Part shown: one piece after another, positions 1 to 7,533 of the stretch
Position numbering within the stretch: position 1 is the first letter of the stretch
Layout: each line of letters begins with the position of its first letter
NCBI RefSeq assembly: GCF_000972705.2
Contig: NZ_LATL02000155.1
Span: 1 to 9,673, forward strand
From: Limnoraphis robusta CS-951
GTDB taxonomy: Bacteria > Cyanobacteriota > Cyanobacteriia > Cyanobacteriales > Microcoleaceae
Length of the DNA stretch: 9,673 nt
Reading direction: 5' to 3'
Program-made: the position numbers and the translations under genes
Notes under the pieces: model-generated
What the model was told of the DNA's origin: nothing
The model's input: only the letters and a program-made list of their open reading frames with translations
Database searches by the model: none

Positions 1-23
1 CTATCAGACATTTCTCGATCCGT

Positions 24-29
24 TATAAT
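24..29 (+). promoter_or_regulatory. Possible -10 element upstream of the diguanylate cyclase gene
   Basis: A perfect TATAAT lies about 215 bases before the ATG of the response-regulator gene. With a 17-base spacer the -35 position would be CTATCA at the window edge, which matches TTGACA at only three of six bases. It would therefore need another activator or a wider spacer running off the window. If used, it implies a leader of roughly 210 bases. A weaker alternative nearer the gene is TTGAGA (174-179) with TTAAAT (199-204), but that spacer is long at 19 bases. Composition alone makes chance TATAAT hexamers common in this AT-rich DNA. Confidence 0.25.
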
Positions 30-93
30 TTGAATAAAAGTAGATAGAAGTTGTTTTAGCAAAAGCGCTATGATCATTTTTGAGAAAATTCGT

Positions 94-107
94 TTTGATT
101 CATCAAA
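94..107. promoter_or_regulatory. Perfect dyad, possible operator
   Basis: TTTGAT-TC-ATCAAA is a perfect inverted repeat with 6-base arms and a 2-base centre. It sits about 140 bases upstream of the response-regulator start. Its size and symmetry suit a dimeric DNA-binding protein, but I do not recognise it as the site of a named regulator. Confidence 0.3.
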
Positions 108-122
108 TTTTCGAGTTCAAGC

Positions 123-137
123 TTTCTCGACGAGAAA
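123..137. promoter_or_regulatory. Perfect dyad TTTCTCG-A-CGAGAAA, possible operator
   Basis: Two 7-base arms with a single central base form a perfect inverted repeat about 110 bases before the diguanylate cyclase ATG. The half-site TTTCTCGA also occurs at 11-18, and a related TTTTCGAG lies at 109-116, so this leader carries several similar short motifs. The identity of any binding protein is unknown. Confidence 0.3.
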
Positions 138-245
138 ACGTTAATTTTGATGCCTGACAAGATATTTATCCTGTTGAGATGTTCCCCGAAAAATCCGATT
201 AAATAGAGTCTGATTCTTTTAATAAACCCTCAGTAAACCCCAAGT

Positions 246-1622
246 ATGAACCCTTCAAATAACCACCGAAAAGCTACTATATTAGTCGTGGATGATTGCC
301 TAGATAATCTAACTTTTTTGACAATAGTTTTGGAGGATGTAGGTTATCAGATTAGACAAGCTAATAATGGAGAAATCGCACTAAAAGTGGTAGAACAGAT
401 GTTCCCTGATCTCATCTTACTCGATATTAAAATGCCGGATATTGATGGATACACTGTTTGTGAACGGCTGAAAGCCGATCCGAAAACCCAAGAGATTCCG
501 GTGATCTTTATCAGTTCGTTTCAGGATGCTATTGATAAAGTCAAAGCTTTTGAAGTGGGCGGTGAAGATTATATCACCAAGCCATTTTTCATCGAAGAAC
601 TTATTGCTAGAGTCGAAAAGCAACTGATTTTAAAGTGGCAAAAAGCACAACTCAAACAAGAACTAAAACACCGCAGAGAAATAGAAAAACAGCTTCTAGA
701 ATCCCATCAAGTTATGGCTCATATTCTGGAGAGTTGTCCAGATGGTATTGCGGTCTTAAAATTCATCCCGGCTCACCCCAAAAAACCCGCCTATTTTTAC
801 TCTAGTTTTGTTAATCCTGTGATGGCGAATTTGCTTGATATGAATATAGAAGATTTGATCAATCGCAAAATATTGGACAGTTCACTAGATATTTGTGAGC
901 CGGGTTTATTTCATCAATTTAGGGAAGTTGTAGAAACTGGATACTCTTTTGAACGAGACTTATACTATGAAAATAAAAAAATAAAAGCTTGGTATTCAGT
1001 CCAAGCCATTCCCTATGATCAAGGAATATTAATCGTGGTTCGGGATATCAGCGATCGCAAAGAATGTGAACTCATTCTCCATCGAACCAATAATGTTTTA
1101 TATCAGCAAAGCGTCACCGATGATTTGACAAAAATTTCCAATCGACGAGCGTTTGATATCTATCTTCACCAAGAATGGAAACGCTCCAAACGAGAAAAAC
1201 TTCCCCTATCTTTAATGATGATTGATATTGACTATTTTAAGCTGTATAATGATCACTATGGACATGACGCAGGCGATCGCTGTTTACATACTGTCGCTCA
1301 AACTATTCGCCAAGCCGTTAAGCGTCCCTCTGATTTTGTGGCTCGTTATGGCGGTGAAGAATTTGCTGTGATTTTGCCGAATACTCAACGAGAAGGGGCG
1401 GAAACCGTCGCTAATATCATTCAAAAAGCTATTCACGATCTCAAACTTCCTCATGATCAATCTCTGATCAGTTCATCTATTACTCTCAGTATCGGAATTA
1501 GCACTCTAATTCCCAATTCTCTGGATTTTACACTTCTCATTCAAACGGCTGATCATGCACTCTATGAAGCCAAAAGCCAAGGACGTGATCGGATTTGTGT
1601 TTTTAATGATCAAACTGATTAA
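246..1622 (+). CDS. Response regulator diguanylate cyclase (REC-PAS-GGDEF)
   Basis: Soluble two-component output protein of 458 residues, predicted to make cyclic di-GMP from two GTP. The REC domain (about 10-125) has the acidic pair D16/D17, phospho-acceptor D60 in LLDIKMPD, S90 at the Thr/Ser switch position and K112 in TKPF. A helical linker (125-155) leads to a PAS-like domain (155-275). The GGDEF domain (285-455) carries the active-site GGEEF at 369-373, metal-binding D327 in MIDIDYFK, and substrate-site residues N335 and D344. RPSD at 360-363, exactly five residues before GGEEF, matches the RxxD inhibitory I-site, so product feedback is expected. No membrane segment is seen. The ATG at 246 starts just before the REC domain, and there is no clear Shine-Dalgarno sequence, which is common in cyanobacteria. 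Its stop codon is two bases from that of the convergent hybrid kinase. Cyclase activity is inferred from intact motifs; the partner kinase is unknown. Confidence 0.93.
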   Translation: MNPSNNHRKATILVVDDCLDNLTFLTIVLEDVGYQIRQANNGEIALKVVEQMFPDLILLDIKMPDIDGYTVCERLKADPKTQEIPVIFISSFQDAIDKVKAFEVGGEDYITKPFFIEELIARVEKQLILKWQKAQLKQELKHRREIEKQLLESHQVMAHILESCPDGIAVLKFIPAHPKKPAYFYSSFVNPVMANLLDMNIEDLINRKILDSSLDICEPGLFHQFREVVETGYSFERDLYYENKKIKAWYSVQAIPYDQGILIVVRDISDRKECELILHRTNNVLYQQSVTDDLTKISNRRAFDIYLHQEWKRSKREKLPLSLMMIDIDYFKLYNDHYGHDAGDRCLHTVAQTIRQAVKRPSDFVARYGGEEFAVILPNTQREGAETVANIIQKAIHDLKLPHDQSLISSSITLSIGISTLIPNSLDFTLLIQTADHALYEAKSQGRDRICVFNDQTD

Positions 1623-1624
1623 AT

Positions 1625-4600
1625 TTAAATCGGAGGATTTTCAGGATTAAATAATTGAGCGATCGCATCAAACTGATACTCATCAGCCAATCGATTTAAC
1701 AATTCTTTCAGCGACAATTGGGCTTCGGGAATCTCCTCAAGAAGCTGTAAAACCTTTTGTAAATCACAAGCAATTGCCGCATTAGAAACTTGCGATCGCC
1801 ATTCATTTGACATCTGATTTAATTTTTCTATCGCTAATCTCAACTCCTGCTGTTTATTATTATCCGCCGGAGACTCCGTAGCCTCAGAAGCATAAACATA
1901 CCGCACACCCAAACATTCAGCAATTTTATCAAGTAAAACCTCTTCTCTGATGGGTTTAAATATCGTATCATCACAGCAATTATTCAGCATTTCCTCTTGA
2001 CTATCATTCAAAGACGAAGCCAATACCGCAATCATCACCGTCGCCTCACCTTCAGGAGTCGTTTTAATGCGTTGTATCGCTTCTAAGCCATTCATCACAG
2101 GCATTTTAATATCCATTAAAATCAGTTGAGGTTGATGTTGTTCAAACTGACTAATTGCCTCTAAACCATTCGCCGCTTCTAACATCTCAAAACCCAACGA
2201 TCCCAACATCAACATCAACAGTTGACGACAATCAGCTTGATCATCAACAACCAGAATTTTATATTGAGGCTGATCGGCAGCTAAACCAATAATCTCTTGA
2301 CGCTGTTGAGGACTAGAAACAATTTCAACGGGAGAATTAATCGGGATTGAGAAATCAAACGTTGTTCCAGATCCTACTGTACTATTAACGCGAATTTCAC
2401 CACCCATCATTTCAATAAAATACCGACAAATCGCTAAACCTAAACCCGACCCTTGGTGAGAGCGACGTCCGGCTTCTCCCTGAACAAACGGCTCAAAAAG
2501 ATGTTCTAATTCTTCGGAAGGAATTCCTCGACCTGTATCTTCTATTTCAAACCTCAAAGAAGTTGAGTCTACATTCACCCGCAGGCTGATCTGACCCGCA
2601 TCTGTAAATTTAATCGCATTGGTAATCAAATTCACTAAAATCTGACGCAGTTTCCTTTCATCGGTTTTAATCTGTTGGGGAACCTGTGGGTCGAGAACGA
2701 CAGAAAACTCTAAACCTTTGCGTTGAGCATCGACTTGAAACATTTGCTCAAGCAAATCGATCAGGCGATAGAGATCAAACCAATTTAAGTTAAACTCCAT
2801 GCGGTTCGCTTCGATTTTCCCTAGATCCAGCAATTCGTTAATCAGTTTTAGGAGTTGTTGACCGTTATTAAAAATGAGTTTGATTTGTTGCTGTTGCGAA
2901 CTATCTAAGTTATCACATCGTCCTAACAGTTGAGCAAAACCCATAATAATATTAAGCGGGGTTCGCAGTTCGTGAGTCACTAGGTTGAGAAAATCCGTTT
3001 TGGCTCGGTTGGCTTCAACGAGTTCCTGTGTACGATCGCTTACTCTTTGTTCTAAAGTCTGATTAAGCTGTGCGAGTTCTAACTCAGCGTATTTCCGAGC
3101 ATTAATATCAGTATGAATTCCCAACACCTCAATCGGTTCTCCCGTTTCAGTGCGTCGAAAAACCACTTCCCGAGACATGAACCAATGCCAGCTTCCATCT
3201 TTATGTCGCATCCGATATTCAAGTTCAATAAGCTGCTGATTAGCCATATTTTCAAACTGTTTATAATGCTGTTTAACTCGCTCAAGATCATCGGGATGAA
3301 CAATCTCAGAGAAGAAGTCAATCCCCTTTTGTTTGATCTCATCGGGATGATAACCCAGATCTTCGCTAACGCTACGATTAATATAAGAAATCGTTTGCTC
3401 TGCCAGATCAAAAATATAGATAATTCCCGGACTCGATTCGGTGATTTGGTGGATTAAATTGCGGCTTTCTTCTAATTCTTTCTGGGCTTTCTTCTGGGCA
3501 GATATATCAACAATAATCCCGCCTATTGCTTGTTCTCCATCATTCATCTGTAAGGGATAATAAGTGGCTAACCAATAGCCTTTTGTATCCGGTTCGCTGG
3601 GTTTGGTTCCCTCAAGTTCTACATTTTTTACAGGTTTTCCAGTTTCAATCACTTGACGAAAAAACGGTATAAACTGCTCGGAAAACTGAGGAGTAACTTC
3701 TGAAACCGTTTTCCCTAGATGTTCTTCAACCGAGCAATTATTCATCTCAGCCAGCACCGAATTCACCCGCAGAAATCGGAATTGATCATCGATGAGAAAT
3801 AAACCGACCGGACTACTCTCATAGAGATTTTCCAGTCGGTTATTCGTGTGTTCTAGTCGTTGCTGAATAGTTTTGATATCGTTAATATTCACAAACGTCA
3901 ACACAACACCATCACAACTGTTATCCTCTCGCAGATAGCAATGAATTCGCATCAACAAATGTTCGCCTGTTGTCAATAAAGTCACTTCTCGTTCTAGGGG
4001 TTGCTGAGTTTTGATTACCTGCTGTAACAGTTCCAGCAAATTCGGACAGTCGAGATTATTGGTAAAATCAAAGATCGAACGATTAATATCAGTGGGTCTA
4101 ATATTGATCGCTTGGGTCGCTGCTGGAGTAAGTCGGCAAATCTTCAGGTTTAAATCCAGAAATAATACCCCGATATCGGTACTTCTCAGCAAGTTATCTA
4201 CATCGTCTGTCAGGCGGGTTAGCTGTTCAATTTTTAACTGATATTCCGCGTTAACGGTGTAGAGTTCTTCATTCGCAGACTGCAATTCTTCATTGGTACT
4301 TTGCAGTTCTTCATTGGAGGCGAGTAATTCTTCGTTGGTTGCCTGCTGTTCTTCGTTAAACGTTTCCAATTCTTCGACCACCGCCTGCAAATTTTCTCGG
4401 GTTTGTTGCAGTTCCTGTTCCAACTCGACAATTCGTTGAGCCGCTTCGGATTCGATTTCATAGCGGATTTCTGGGAGTTGCTGAGATTGAATTGTGGGAT
4501 TTTCTATTTCTAAGAAGACAATAAAACAATCTTCCAAGCTCTCCAAATTAGGATTATGACCGATCTTCAGTCTCACCATTTCAGACTGATCATTTCGATT

Positions 4601-6373
4601 GATTTTGATGCCGTTATACAAAACGGGTTCTTGATTTCGTTTGGCTCGGTGTAGAGACGTTGCTAAGGGTAATTTTAAATCGGGATGGATAATTTTACTG
4701 ATCTCTAAATCCGCCTCACCCAAGCCAATTTCTAAAAGACCAGCAGTATTATAAAAAACATGGATTAATCGATTTTCTCGATTCACCAATACACAAGTAA
4801 TCAGCCGAGACTCAAAACTCTGTTTAAAAATTTCTTCCAGTAATTGCTCAAACCGGGGTATATTGGACTTGTTCGGTAAAATTGAATTCATCGAAGTCCT
4901 GACAATCGCAGGCTGGCGAGTGACCAATTGGGTGAGCGACAGCTTAACATCTCGGCGTTTGCTGTAGATTTTCCACTGGGTATTGATCAGCATAAACTCC
5001 TGATCCAACTCCCCTAAAGATTCAGTATCGCCCAAAAACAAAACCCCTTGGGGCTTCAATGAAAAATGCAGCAACTGCAAAACTCGCTGTTGTAACTGCG
5101 GCTGCATATAAATCAAAACATTGCGACAACTAATCAAACTCATGTGAGAAAAGCCGGGATTGATCGTTAAATCATGGGGCGAAAAAATTAGCATTTCCCG
5201 TAGCGATCGCTTCACCCGAAAACAGCTATTATCATAAGTAAAATATCGTTCCAAACGTTCAGCCGAAATATCATTGGCAATCGCTTCGGGGTAGATGCCC
5301 CTCGAGGCAACTTCTAAGCCTTGAGTATCGAGATCGGTGGCAAAAATTTTATAGTTAATCGCTTTTTCACTGTTGCGGATCGCTTCATTGACTAAAATAG
5401 CCATTGTGTAGGCTTCTTCACCCGTCGCACAAGCGGAAACCCAAATTCTCAGTTGATCTTCGGCGGTGAGTTCATTAATCAGTTTTGGCAAAATGTCTTC
5501 ACTAATAATTTTCCACGCCGACGGATCTCTAAAAAAGCGAGTCGCCCCGATCAGAATATCCTGACAGAGTTTTTGCTGTTCTTCGTTGTTTTTAGCCAAA
5601 AATCGAATATAACTTTCCATACTTCCCAGGCGAGACAGGGCGAAGCGATGCCCAATGCGACGGTTGAGGGTTGTCGTTTTGTATTGAGAGAAATCCGTTT
5701 GTTCTTTTTTGGCGAGGATGCTGAGAATCTGTCCCAACTGCTCTGTCGTAAGAAGATTTGGGGGTTGAGGATAAATCCGTTCATGTCCTGCCAAGTGGGT
5801 AATATCATAGACAACCTCAGCCAATTCCACAGGCGAGAGGATTTCATCGACTAAACCCGAGGTAATGGCACTGCTGGGCATTCCTTGAAATTGAGCGCTG
5901 TCAGGACATTGAACTAAGGCAATACCACCAGCCCGACTGATGTTTTTTAAGCCTTCCGCCCCGTCACTTCCCGAACCCGACAGCAAAATTCCGATGGCTT
6001 GTTCGTTATATTCAAGGGCGAGGGATTGAAAAAAGTGAGTAATCGGATGGGGCAAGCCCTCTGTCGGAAAATCACTTAAATACAGACGATGATCCTTGAT
6101 ATTGAGATAGGTGTGGGGGGGTTGTACATAAGCGTTATTTTTGCTGATTGTTATTCCATCCTCGATGACATTTATCGGTAGGGAGGTTTGGCGTTGCAGC
6201 ACTTCTGCCAGCCGATTTCCACTATCGGGGAGTTGGTGTAGGATAACAATAAAAGCGGCGTTGGGATTCTCCGGTAGATTGGCAAAAAAGGTTTGTAGGG
6301 CTTGCACTCCTCCAGCCGAGGCGCCGATAGCGACAATATAAAAGTTTTCTTCTGGATCTGATGAGTTTGACAT
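1625..6373 (-). CDS. CheB-CheR fusion multi-PAS hybrid histidine kinase
   Basis: Single-chain chemosensory kinase of 1582 residues, numbered from the ATG at 6373. CheB methylesterase domain (12-190): triad S19 in GASAGG, H46, and D137 in GSGSDG; the usual CheB receiver is absent. CheR methyltransferase (208-475): SAM-binding segment 309-327 with [12 protein letters not shown] (345-349) and SCRNVLIYM (415-423). A PAS-like segment (508-625) and an NEEL-repeat coiled coil (640-718) follow, the usual continuation of CheB-CheR fusions. Next come PAS domains at 728-838, 845-962 and 973-1093, HisKA with H1134 in THELRTPLN, and HATPase with N1248/N1252, DTGRG (1279-1283) and GSGLGLAI. The terminal REC has D1377/D1378, acceptor D1421 and K1473, but Ala1452 at the usual Thr/Ser position. 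A helical tail follows (about 1508-1582). No membrane helix is seen. An in-frame GTG at 6394 would add seven residues; ATG is preferred because AAGGAAG precedes it. The substrates of the methylation domains and the phosphorelay target are unknown. Confidence 0.93.
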   Translation of the reverse strand: MSNSSDPEENFYIVAIGASAGGVQALQTFFANLPENPNAAFIVILHQLPDSGNRLAEVLQRQTSLPINVIEDGITISKNNAYVQPPHTYLNIKDHRLYLSDFPTEGLPHPITHFFQSLALEYNEQAIGILLSGSGSDGAEGLKNISRAGGIALVQCPDSAQFQGMPSSAITSGLVDEILSPVELAEVVYDITHLAGHERIYPQPPNLLTTEQLGQILSILAKKEQTDFSQYKTTTLNRRIGHRFALSRLGSMESYIRFLAKNNEEQQKLCQDILIGATRFFRDPSAWKIISEDILPKLINELTAEDQLRIWVSACATGEEAYTMAILVNEAIRNSEKAINYKIFATDLDTQGLEVASRGIYPEAIANDISAERLERYFTYDNSCFRVKRSLREMLIFSPHDLTINPGFSHMSLISCRNVLIYMQPQLQQRVLQLLHFSLKPQGVLFLGDTESLGELDQEFMLINTQWKIYSKRRDVKLSLTQLVTRQPAIVRTSMNSILPNKSNIPRFEQLLEEIFKQSFESRLITCVLVNRENRLIHVFYNTAGLLEIGLGEADLEISKIIHPDLKLPLATSLHRAKRNQEPVLYNGIKINRNDQSEMVRLKIGHNPNLESLEDCFIVFLEIENPTIQSQQLPEIRYEIESEAAQRIVELEQELQQTRENLQAVVEELETFNEEQQATNEELLASNEELQSTNEELQSANEELYTVNAEYQLKIEQLTRLTDDVDNLLRSTDIGVLFLDLNLKICRLTPAATQAINIRPTDINRSIFDFTNNLDCPNLLELLQQVIKTQQPLEREVTLLTTGEHLLMRIHCYLREDNSCDGVVLTFVNINDIKTIQQRLEHTNNRLENLYESSPVGLFLIDDQFRFLRVNSVLAEMNNCSVEEHLGKTVSEVTPQFSEQFIPFFRQVIETGKPVKNVELEGTKPSEPDTKGYWLATYYPLQMNDGEQAIGGIIVDISAQKKAQKELEESRNLIHQITESSPGIIYIFDLAEQTISYINRSVSEDLGYHPDEIKQKGIDFFSEIVHPDDLERVKQHYKQFENMANQQLIELEYRMRHKDGSWHWFMSREVVFRRTETGEPIEVLGIHTDINARKYAELELAQLNQTLEQRVSDRTQELVEANRAKTDFLNLVTHELRTPLNIIMGFAQLLGRCDNLDSSQQQQIKLIFNNGQQLLKLINELLDLGKIEANRMEFNLNWFDLYRLIDLLEQMFQVDAQRKGLEFSVVLDPQVPQQIKTDERKLRQILVNLITNAIKFTDAGQISLRVNVDSTSLRFEIEDTGRGIPSEELEHLFEPFVQGEAGRRSHQGSGLGLAICRYFIEMMGGEIRVNSTVGSGTTFDFSIPINSPVEIVSSPQQRQEIIGLAADQPQYKILVVDDQADCRQLLMLMLGSLGFEMLEAANGLEAISQFEQHQPQLILMDIKMPVMNGLEAIQRIKTTPEGEATVMIAVLASSLNDSQEEMLNNCCDDTIFKPIREEVLLDKIAECLGVRYVYASEATESPADNNKQQELRLAIEKLNQMSNEWRSQVSNAAIACDLQKVLQLLEEIPEAQLSLKELLNRLADEYQFDAIAQLFNPENPPI
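4263..4388 (-). repeat. Six 21-base coding repeats (NEEL heptads)
   Basis: On the plus strand, units of 21 bases begin at 4263, 4284, 4305, 4326, 4347 and 4368, each opening with a variant of AGTTCTTC or AATTCTTC. They encode seven-residue heptads of the (x)NEEL(x)(x) type in the hybrid kinase, such as STNEELQ and SANEELY. The exact seven-residue period predicts a continuous dimeric coiled coil joining the CheB-CheR part to the PAS-kinase part. The repeat keeps frame, so unit gain or loss would change linker length without breaking the gene. Confidence 0.85.
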
Positions 6374-6377
6374 CAAA

Positions 6378-6384
6378 CTTCCTT
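6378..6384 (-). promoter_or_regulatory. Shine-Dalgarno site deciding the kinase start
   Basis: Read on the minus strand this is AAGGAAG, ending four bases before the ATG at 6373, with the GGA core six bases away. The in-frame upstream GTG at 6394 has no purine-rich site before it. This is the reason for choosing the ATG. Confidence 0.6.
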
Positions 6385-6424
6385 GGCTAAACACATTTTC
6401 TGACGGTCATTAGGGGCTGTTAGT

Positions 6425-6430
6425 TTTATA
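6425..6430 (-). promoter_or_regulatory. Possible -10 element for the hybrid kinase gene
   Basis: The minus strand reads TATAAA, five of six matches to TATAAT, about 52 bases before the preferred ATG. No good -35 hexamer is present at 16-18 bases; the nearest TTGATC is 21 bases away. The assignment is weak. Confidence 0.22.
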
Positions 6431-6536
6431 CTAAGGAGTTGGCGGACAAAGGATCAAGTCGTTGAAAGAGCATTTTTTACTCAAGGAATATGAATCTTTA
6501 TTCTAGCGTTTTTCAATCTATAGCTGTTTTCAGTTC

Positions 6537-6608
6537 TGTGAGGTACAACACCGATTGGGTAGAAACCCGGTTTCTGCTAGAAACCGGGTTTCTGGTTCGT
6601 ACCTCATA
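6537..6608. repeat. Nested inverted repeat with two AGAAACCSGGTTTCT palindromes
   Basis: The core has two 15-base units, 6561-6575 (AGAAACCCGGTTTCT) and 6579-6593 (AGAAACCGGGTTTCT), separated by GCT. Each unit is a 7+1+7 palindrome, and the two are exact reverse complements, so the pair can form a 15-bp hairpin. Outside them, TGAGGTAC (6539-6546) and GTACCTCA (6599-6606) form a further perfect 8-bp pair, extended by a G-T and a T-A pair to 6537/6608. The inner arms are unequal (14 and 5 bases). This resembles iterated palindromes common between cyanobacterial genes. It lies downstream of the small 6627-6902 ORF on the minus strand and upstream of the kinase gene, and could also end transcription from that side. 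Confidence 0.85.
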
Positions 6609-6626
6609 CGAGCGCACACCGCTATA

Positions 6627-6902
6627 TTAGCCAACTGCAACATTTAGGGATTTGCCAATTAAAACGATCACCTCCAAATAGTTTTTAAACAATTTGCCTA
6701 ATGTTAAACTTGAGTTAACCAACATCGGTAATGTGGGTGTTGGCATGGTGGTCACAATAAAAGAATGAATAATTGACCACATTAAAACTATTCCTATACT
6801 TCCCAAAACAGATATGAGAATAATATCGCTCGTTTTTAGCCACAGGAAAGGAACCAACGCATCAGAAAGCGCGATCAAAGATAATGAAATTCGGGGTGTC
6901 AT
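6627..6902 (-). CDS. Small hypothetical membrane protein, doubtful
   Basis: A 91-residue ORF of unrecognised family. Residues 5-22 are hydrophobic, and 27-50 form a convincing membrane helix (rich in I, L, V and G, with two tryptophans nearby). Residues 60-90 are moderately hydrophobic, without a clear second helix end. There is a single charged cluster after the first segment and few charges overall. Codons look ordinary for this genome. Against it, the ATG has no Shine-Dalgarno sequence, it stands alone in an otherwise gene-free 1.1 kb, and an uninterrupted frame of this length is possible by chance. If transcribed, its end would meet the nested inverted repeat at 6537-6608, which could act as its terminator. 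It could be a real lineage-specific protein, a remnant of a longer gene, or chance. Confidence 0.38.
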   Translation of the reverse strand: MTPRISLSLIALSDALVPFLWLKTSDIILISVLGSIGIVLMWSIIHSFIVTTMPTPTLPMLVNSSLTLGKLFKNYLEVIVLIGKSLNVAVG

Positions 6903-6968
6903 GGTAAACCGTTCAGGTTCTTAGGGTGGGTACTACAAATCAGACCTATACCAACCAAGGAAACTGAA

Positions 6969-6997
6969 TTGACAATCTATCTAATTGTGATTAGAAA
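6969..6997 (+). promoter_or_regulatory. Candidate sigma-70-type promoter toward chlD
   Basis: A perfect TTGACA (6969-6974) is followed after 17 bases by TAGAAA (6992-6997), a four-of-six match to TATAAT. It points toward chlD, which begins about 540 bases on. Transcription from here would produce a long leader carrying the downstream hairpins, or a separate small RNA. The -35 and spacing are ideal and the -10 is mediocre. Confidence 0.3.
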
Positions 6998-7153
6998 GTT
7001 GGCGCTTCAGACTCCTCTCAATGCCTACGAAGTTAGCTGACGGGCGAGGGCTGAGAGATGCCCTTCTCATGTCTTGGTCACTCTGTTTCCAAAGACTACC
7101 TTTGCGAGATTAGCCCCAAAATTTGGTTCCTCCGTTCCAGCAACACTTGTATT

Positions 7154-7172
7154 TCACTAAAAAAATTAGTGA
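7154..7172. repeat. Perfect hairpin TCACTAA-A5-TTAGTGA
   Basis: Two perfect 7-base arms flank a loop of five adenines. No T run follows on either side, so it is not a standard terminator. It could be an RNA hairpin in a long chlD leader or a protein-binding dyad. Confidence 0.35.
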
Positions 7173-7360
7173 TCTCAACAAGGGCTTTTATCTGCCGGAT
7201 TAGGCTGACTGTTTGTTTTATTTTTCTATGCTCATTTTATCTTTATAATTTTTCAATTGTCAACAAGTTTTTAAATTTTTTTGACAGAGAGAATCCGATA
7301 AGATTTCCTTTGTGATCTCAGTCAGGGAAACGGATTGATCGAGTAGTCTTTCAATTGTTG

Positions 7361-7387
7361 TCCGAGATCCTCCCGAAAATTCTCGGA
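7361..7387 (+). repeat. Inverted repeat TCCGAGA/TCTCGGA upstream of chlD
   Basis: Seven-base perfect arms (7361-7367 and 7381-7387) enclose a 13-base loop. A weak second stem AGGT/ACCT (7390-7393 with 7400-7403) follows, running into five Ts at 7403-7407. ATCC at 7367-7370 could alternatively pair with GGAT at 7385-7388, so two mutually exclusive folds exist. This might be a leader structure of chlD if transcription starts upstream. Confidence 0.3.
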
Positions 7388-7414
7388 TGAGGTATTGTCA
7401 CCTTTTTGACTGGA

Positions 7415-7433
7415 AATTTGTATCACAAATTAC
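7415..7433. promoter_or_regulatory. Operator-like dyad overlapping an NtcA-type GTA-N8-TAC
   Basis: AATTTGT-ATC-ACAAATT (7415-7431) is a perfect inverted repeat with 7-base arms. Overlapping it, GTA at 7420-7422 and TAC at 7431-7433 are spaced by eight bases, which is the minimal NtcA recognition pattern of cyanobacteria. A TTGACT (7406-7411) lies just before. No TA-N3-T box is found about 22 bases downstream, as expected for an NtcA-activated promoter. Short GTA-N8-TAC matches also arise by chance, so the dyad itself is the firmer observation. It lies about 100 bases before chlD. Confidence 0.35.
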
Positions 7434-7533
7434 TAAAATTTGAGAAGCAATGATCAAGCTGTCCGTCAAGCGCTAGTAAAAACACCCATCAATTGCTAAG
7501 ATGAAAGGCTGTACCTAAAAAACTCCTAAAGTC

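Larger units (their letters stand above)
6903..7533. other. Non-coding region upstream of chlD, rich in dyads
   Basis: About 630 bases in which I see no convincing gene. It contains an imperfect hairpin at 6925-6956 (GGTGGGTA against TACCAACC, one mismatch), a possible promoter at 6969-6997, perfect stems at 7154-7172 and 7361-7387, and a 17-base operator-like dyad at 7415-7431. It also holds a second TTGACA (7281-7286) without a usable -10. Nearest to chlD is TAAGAT (7497-7502), a four-of-six -10 match with a poor -35; if used, it would leave a leader of about 25 bases. The section 7210-7290 is strongly AT-rich. Confidence 0.6.

Noticed and set aside
3079..3457. ORFs of 110 and 114 residues overlapping the PAS region of the kinase.
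   Set aside because: Both lie wholly inside the conserved reading frame of the kinase and show no domain of their own.
4263..4388. 21-base tandem repeat considered as a CRISPR or non-coding satellite.
   Set aside because: No spacers between units and a perfect match to the heptad period of the kinase coiled coil.
5453..5854. Plus-strand 133-residue ORF opposite the CheR region.
   Set aside because: Antisense shadow of well-conserved CheR coding sequence, with no recognisable features.
6561..6593. Pair of 15-base repeats considered as a minimal CRISPR array.
   Set aside because: Only two copies with a 3-base gap, each palindromic, and no cas genes.
7011..7020. ACTCCTCTCA resembles the conserved single-stranded motif of the cyanobacterial small RNA Yfr1.
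   Set aside because: The last bases differ from the motif as I recall it, and no flanking stems or terminator are present.
7041..7070. GGCTGAGAGATGCCCTT resembles the first half of a thiamine pyrophosphate riboswitch.
   Set aside because: The second conserved half (ACCTGATCTGG type) is missing in the following bases, and no thiamine gene is downstream.
7281..7286. Perfect TTGACA upstream of chlD as a promoter.
   Set aside because: At 16-18 bases spacing only TTTCCT-like sequence is found; the nearby TAAGAT is just 12 bases away.
7058..7315. Plus-strand 85-residue ORF upstream of chlD.
   Set aside because: Odd composition (many Cys, Phe and Ser), no start signal, no domain, and it spans AT-rich DNA with hairpins; more likely chance.
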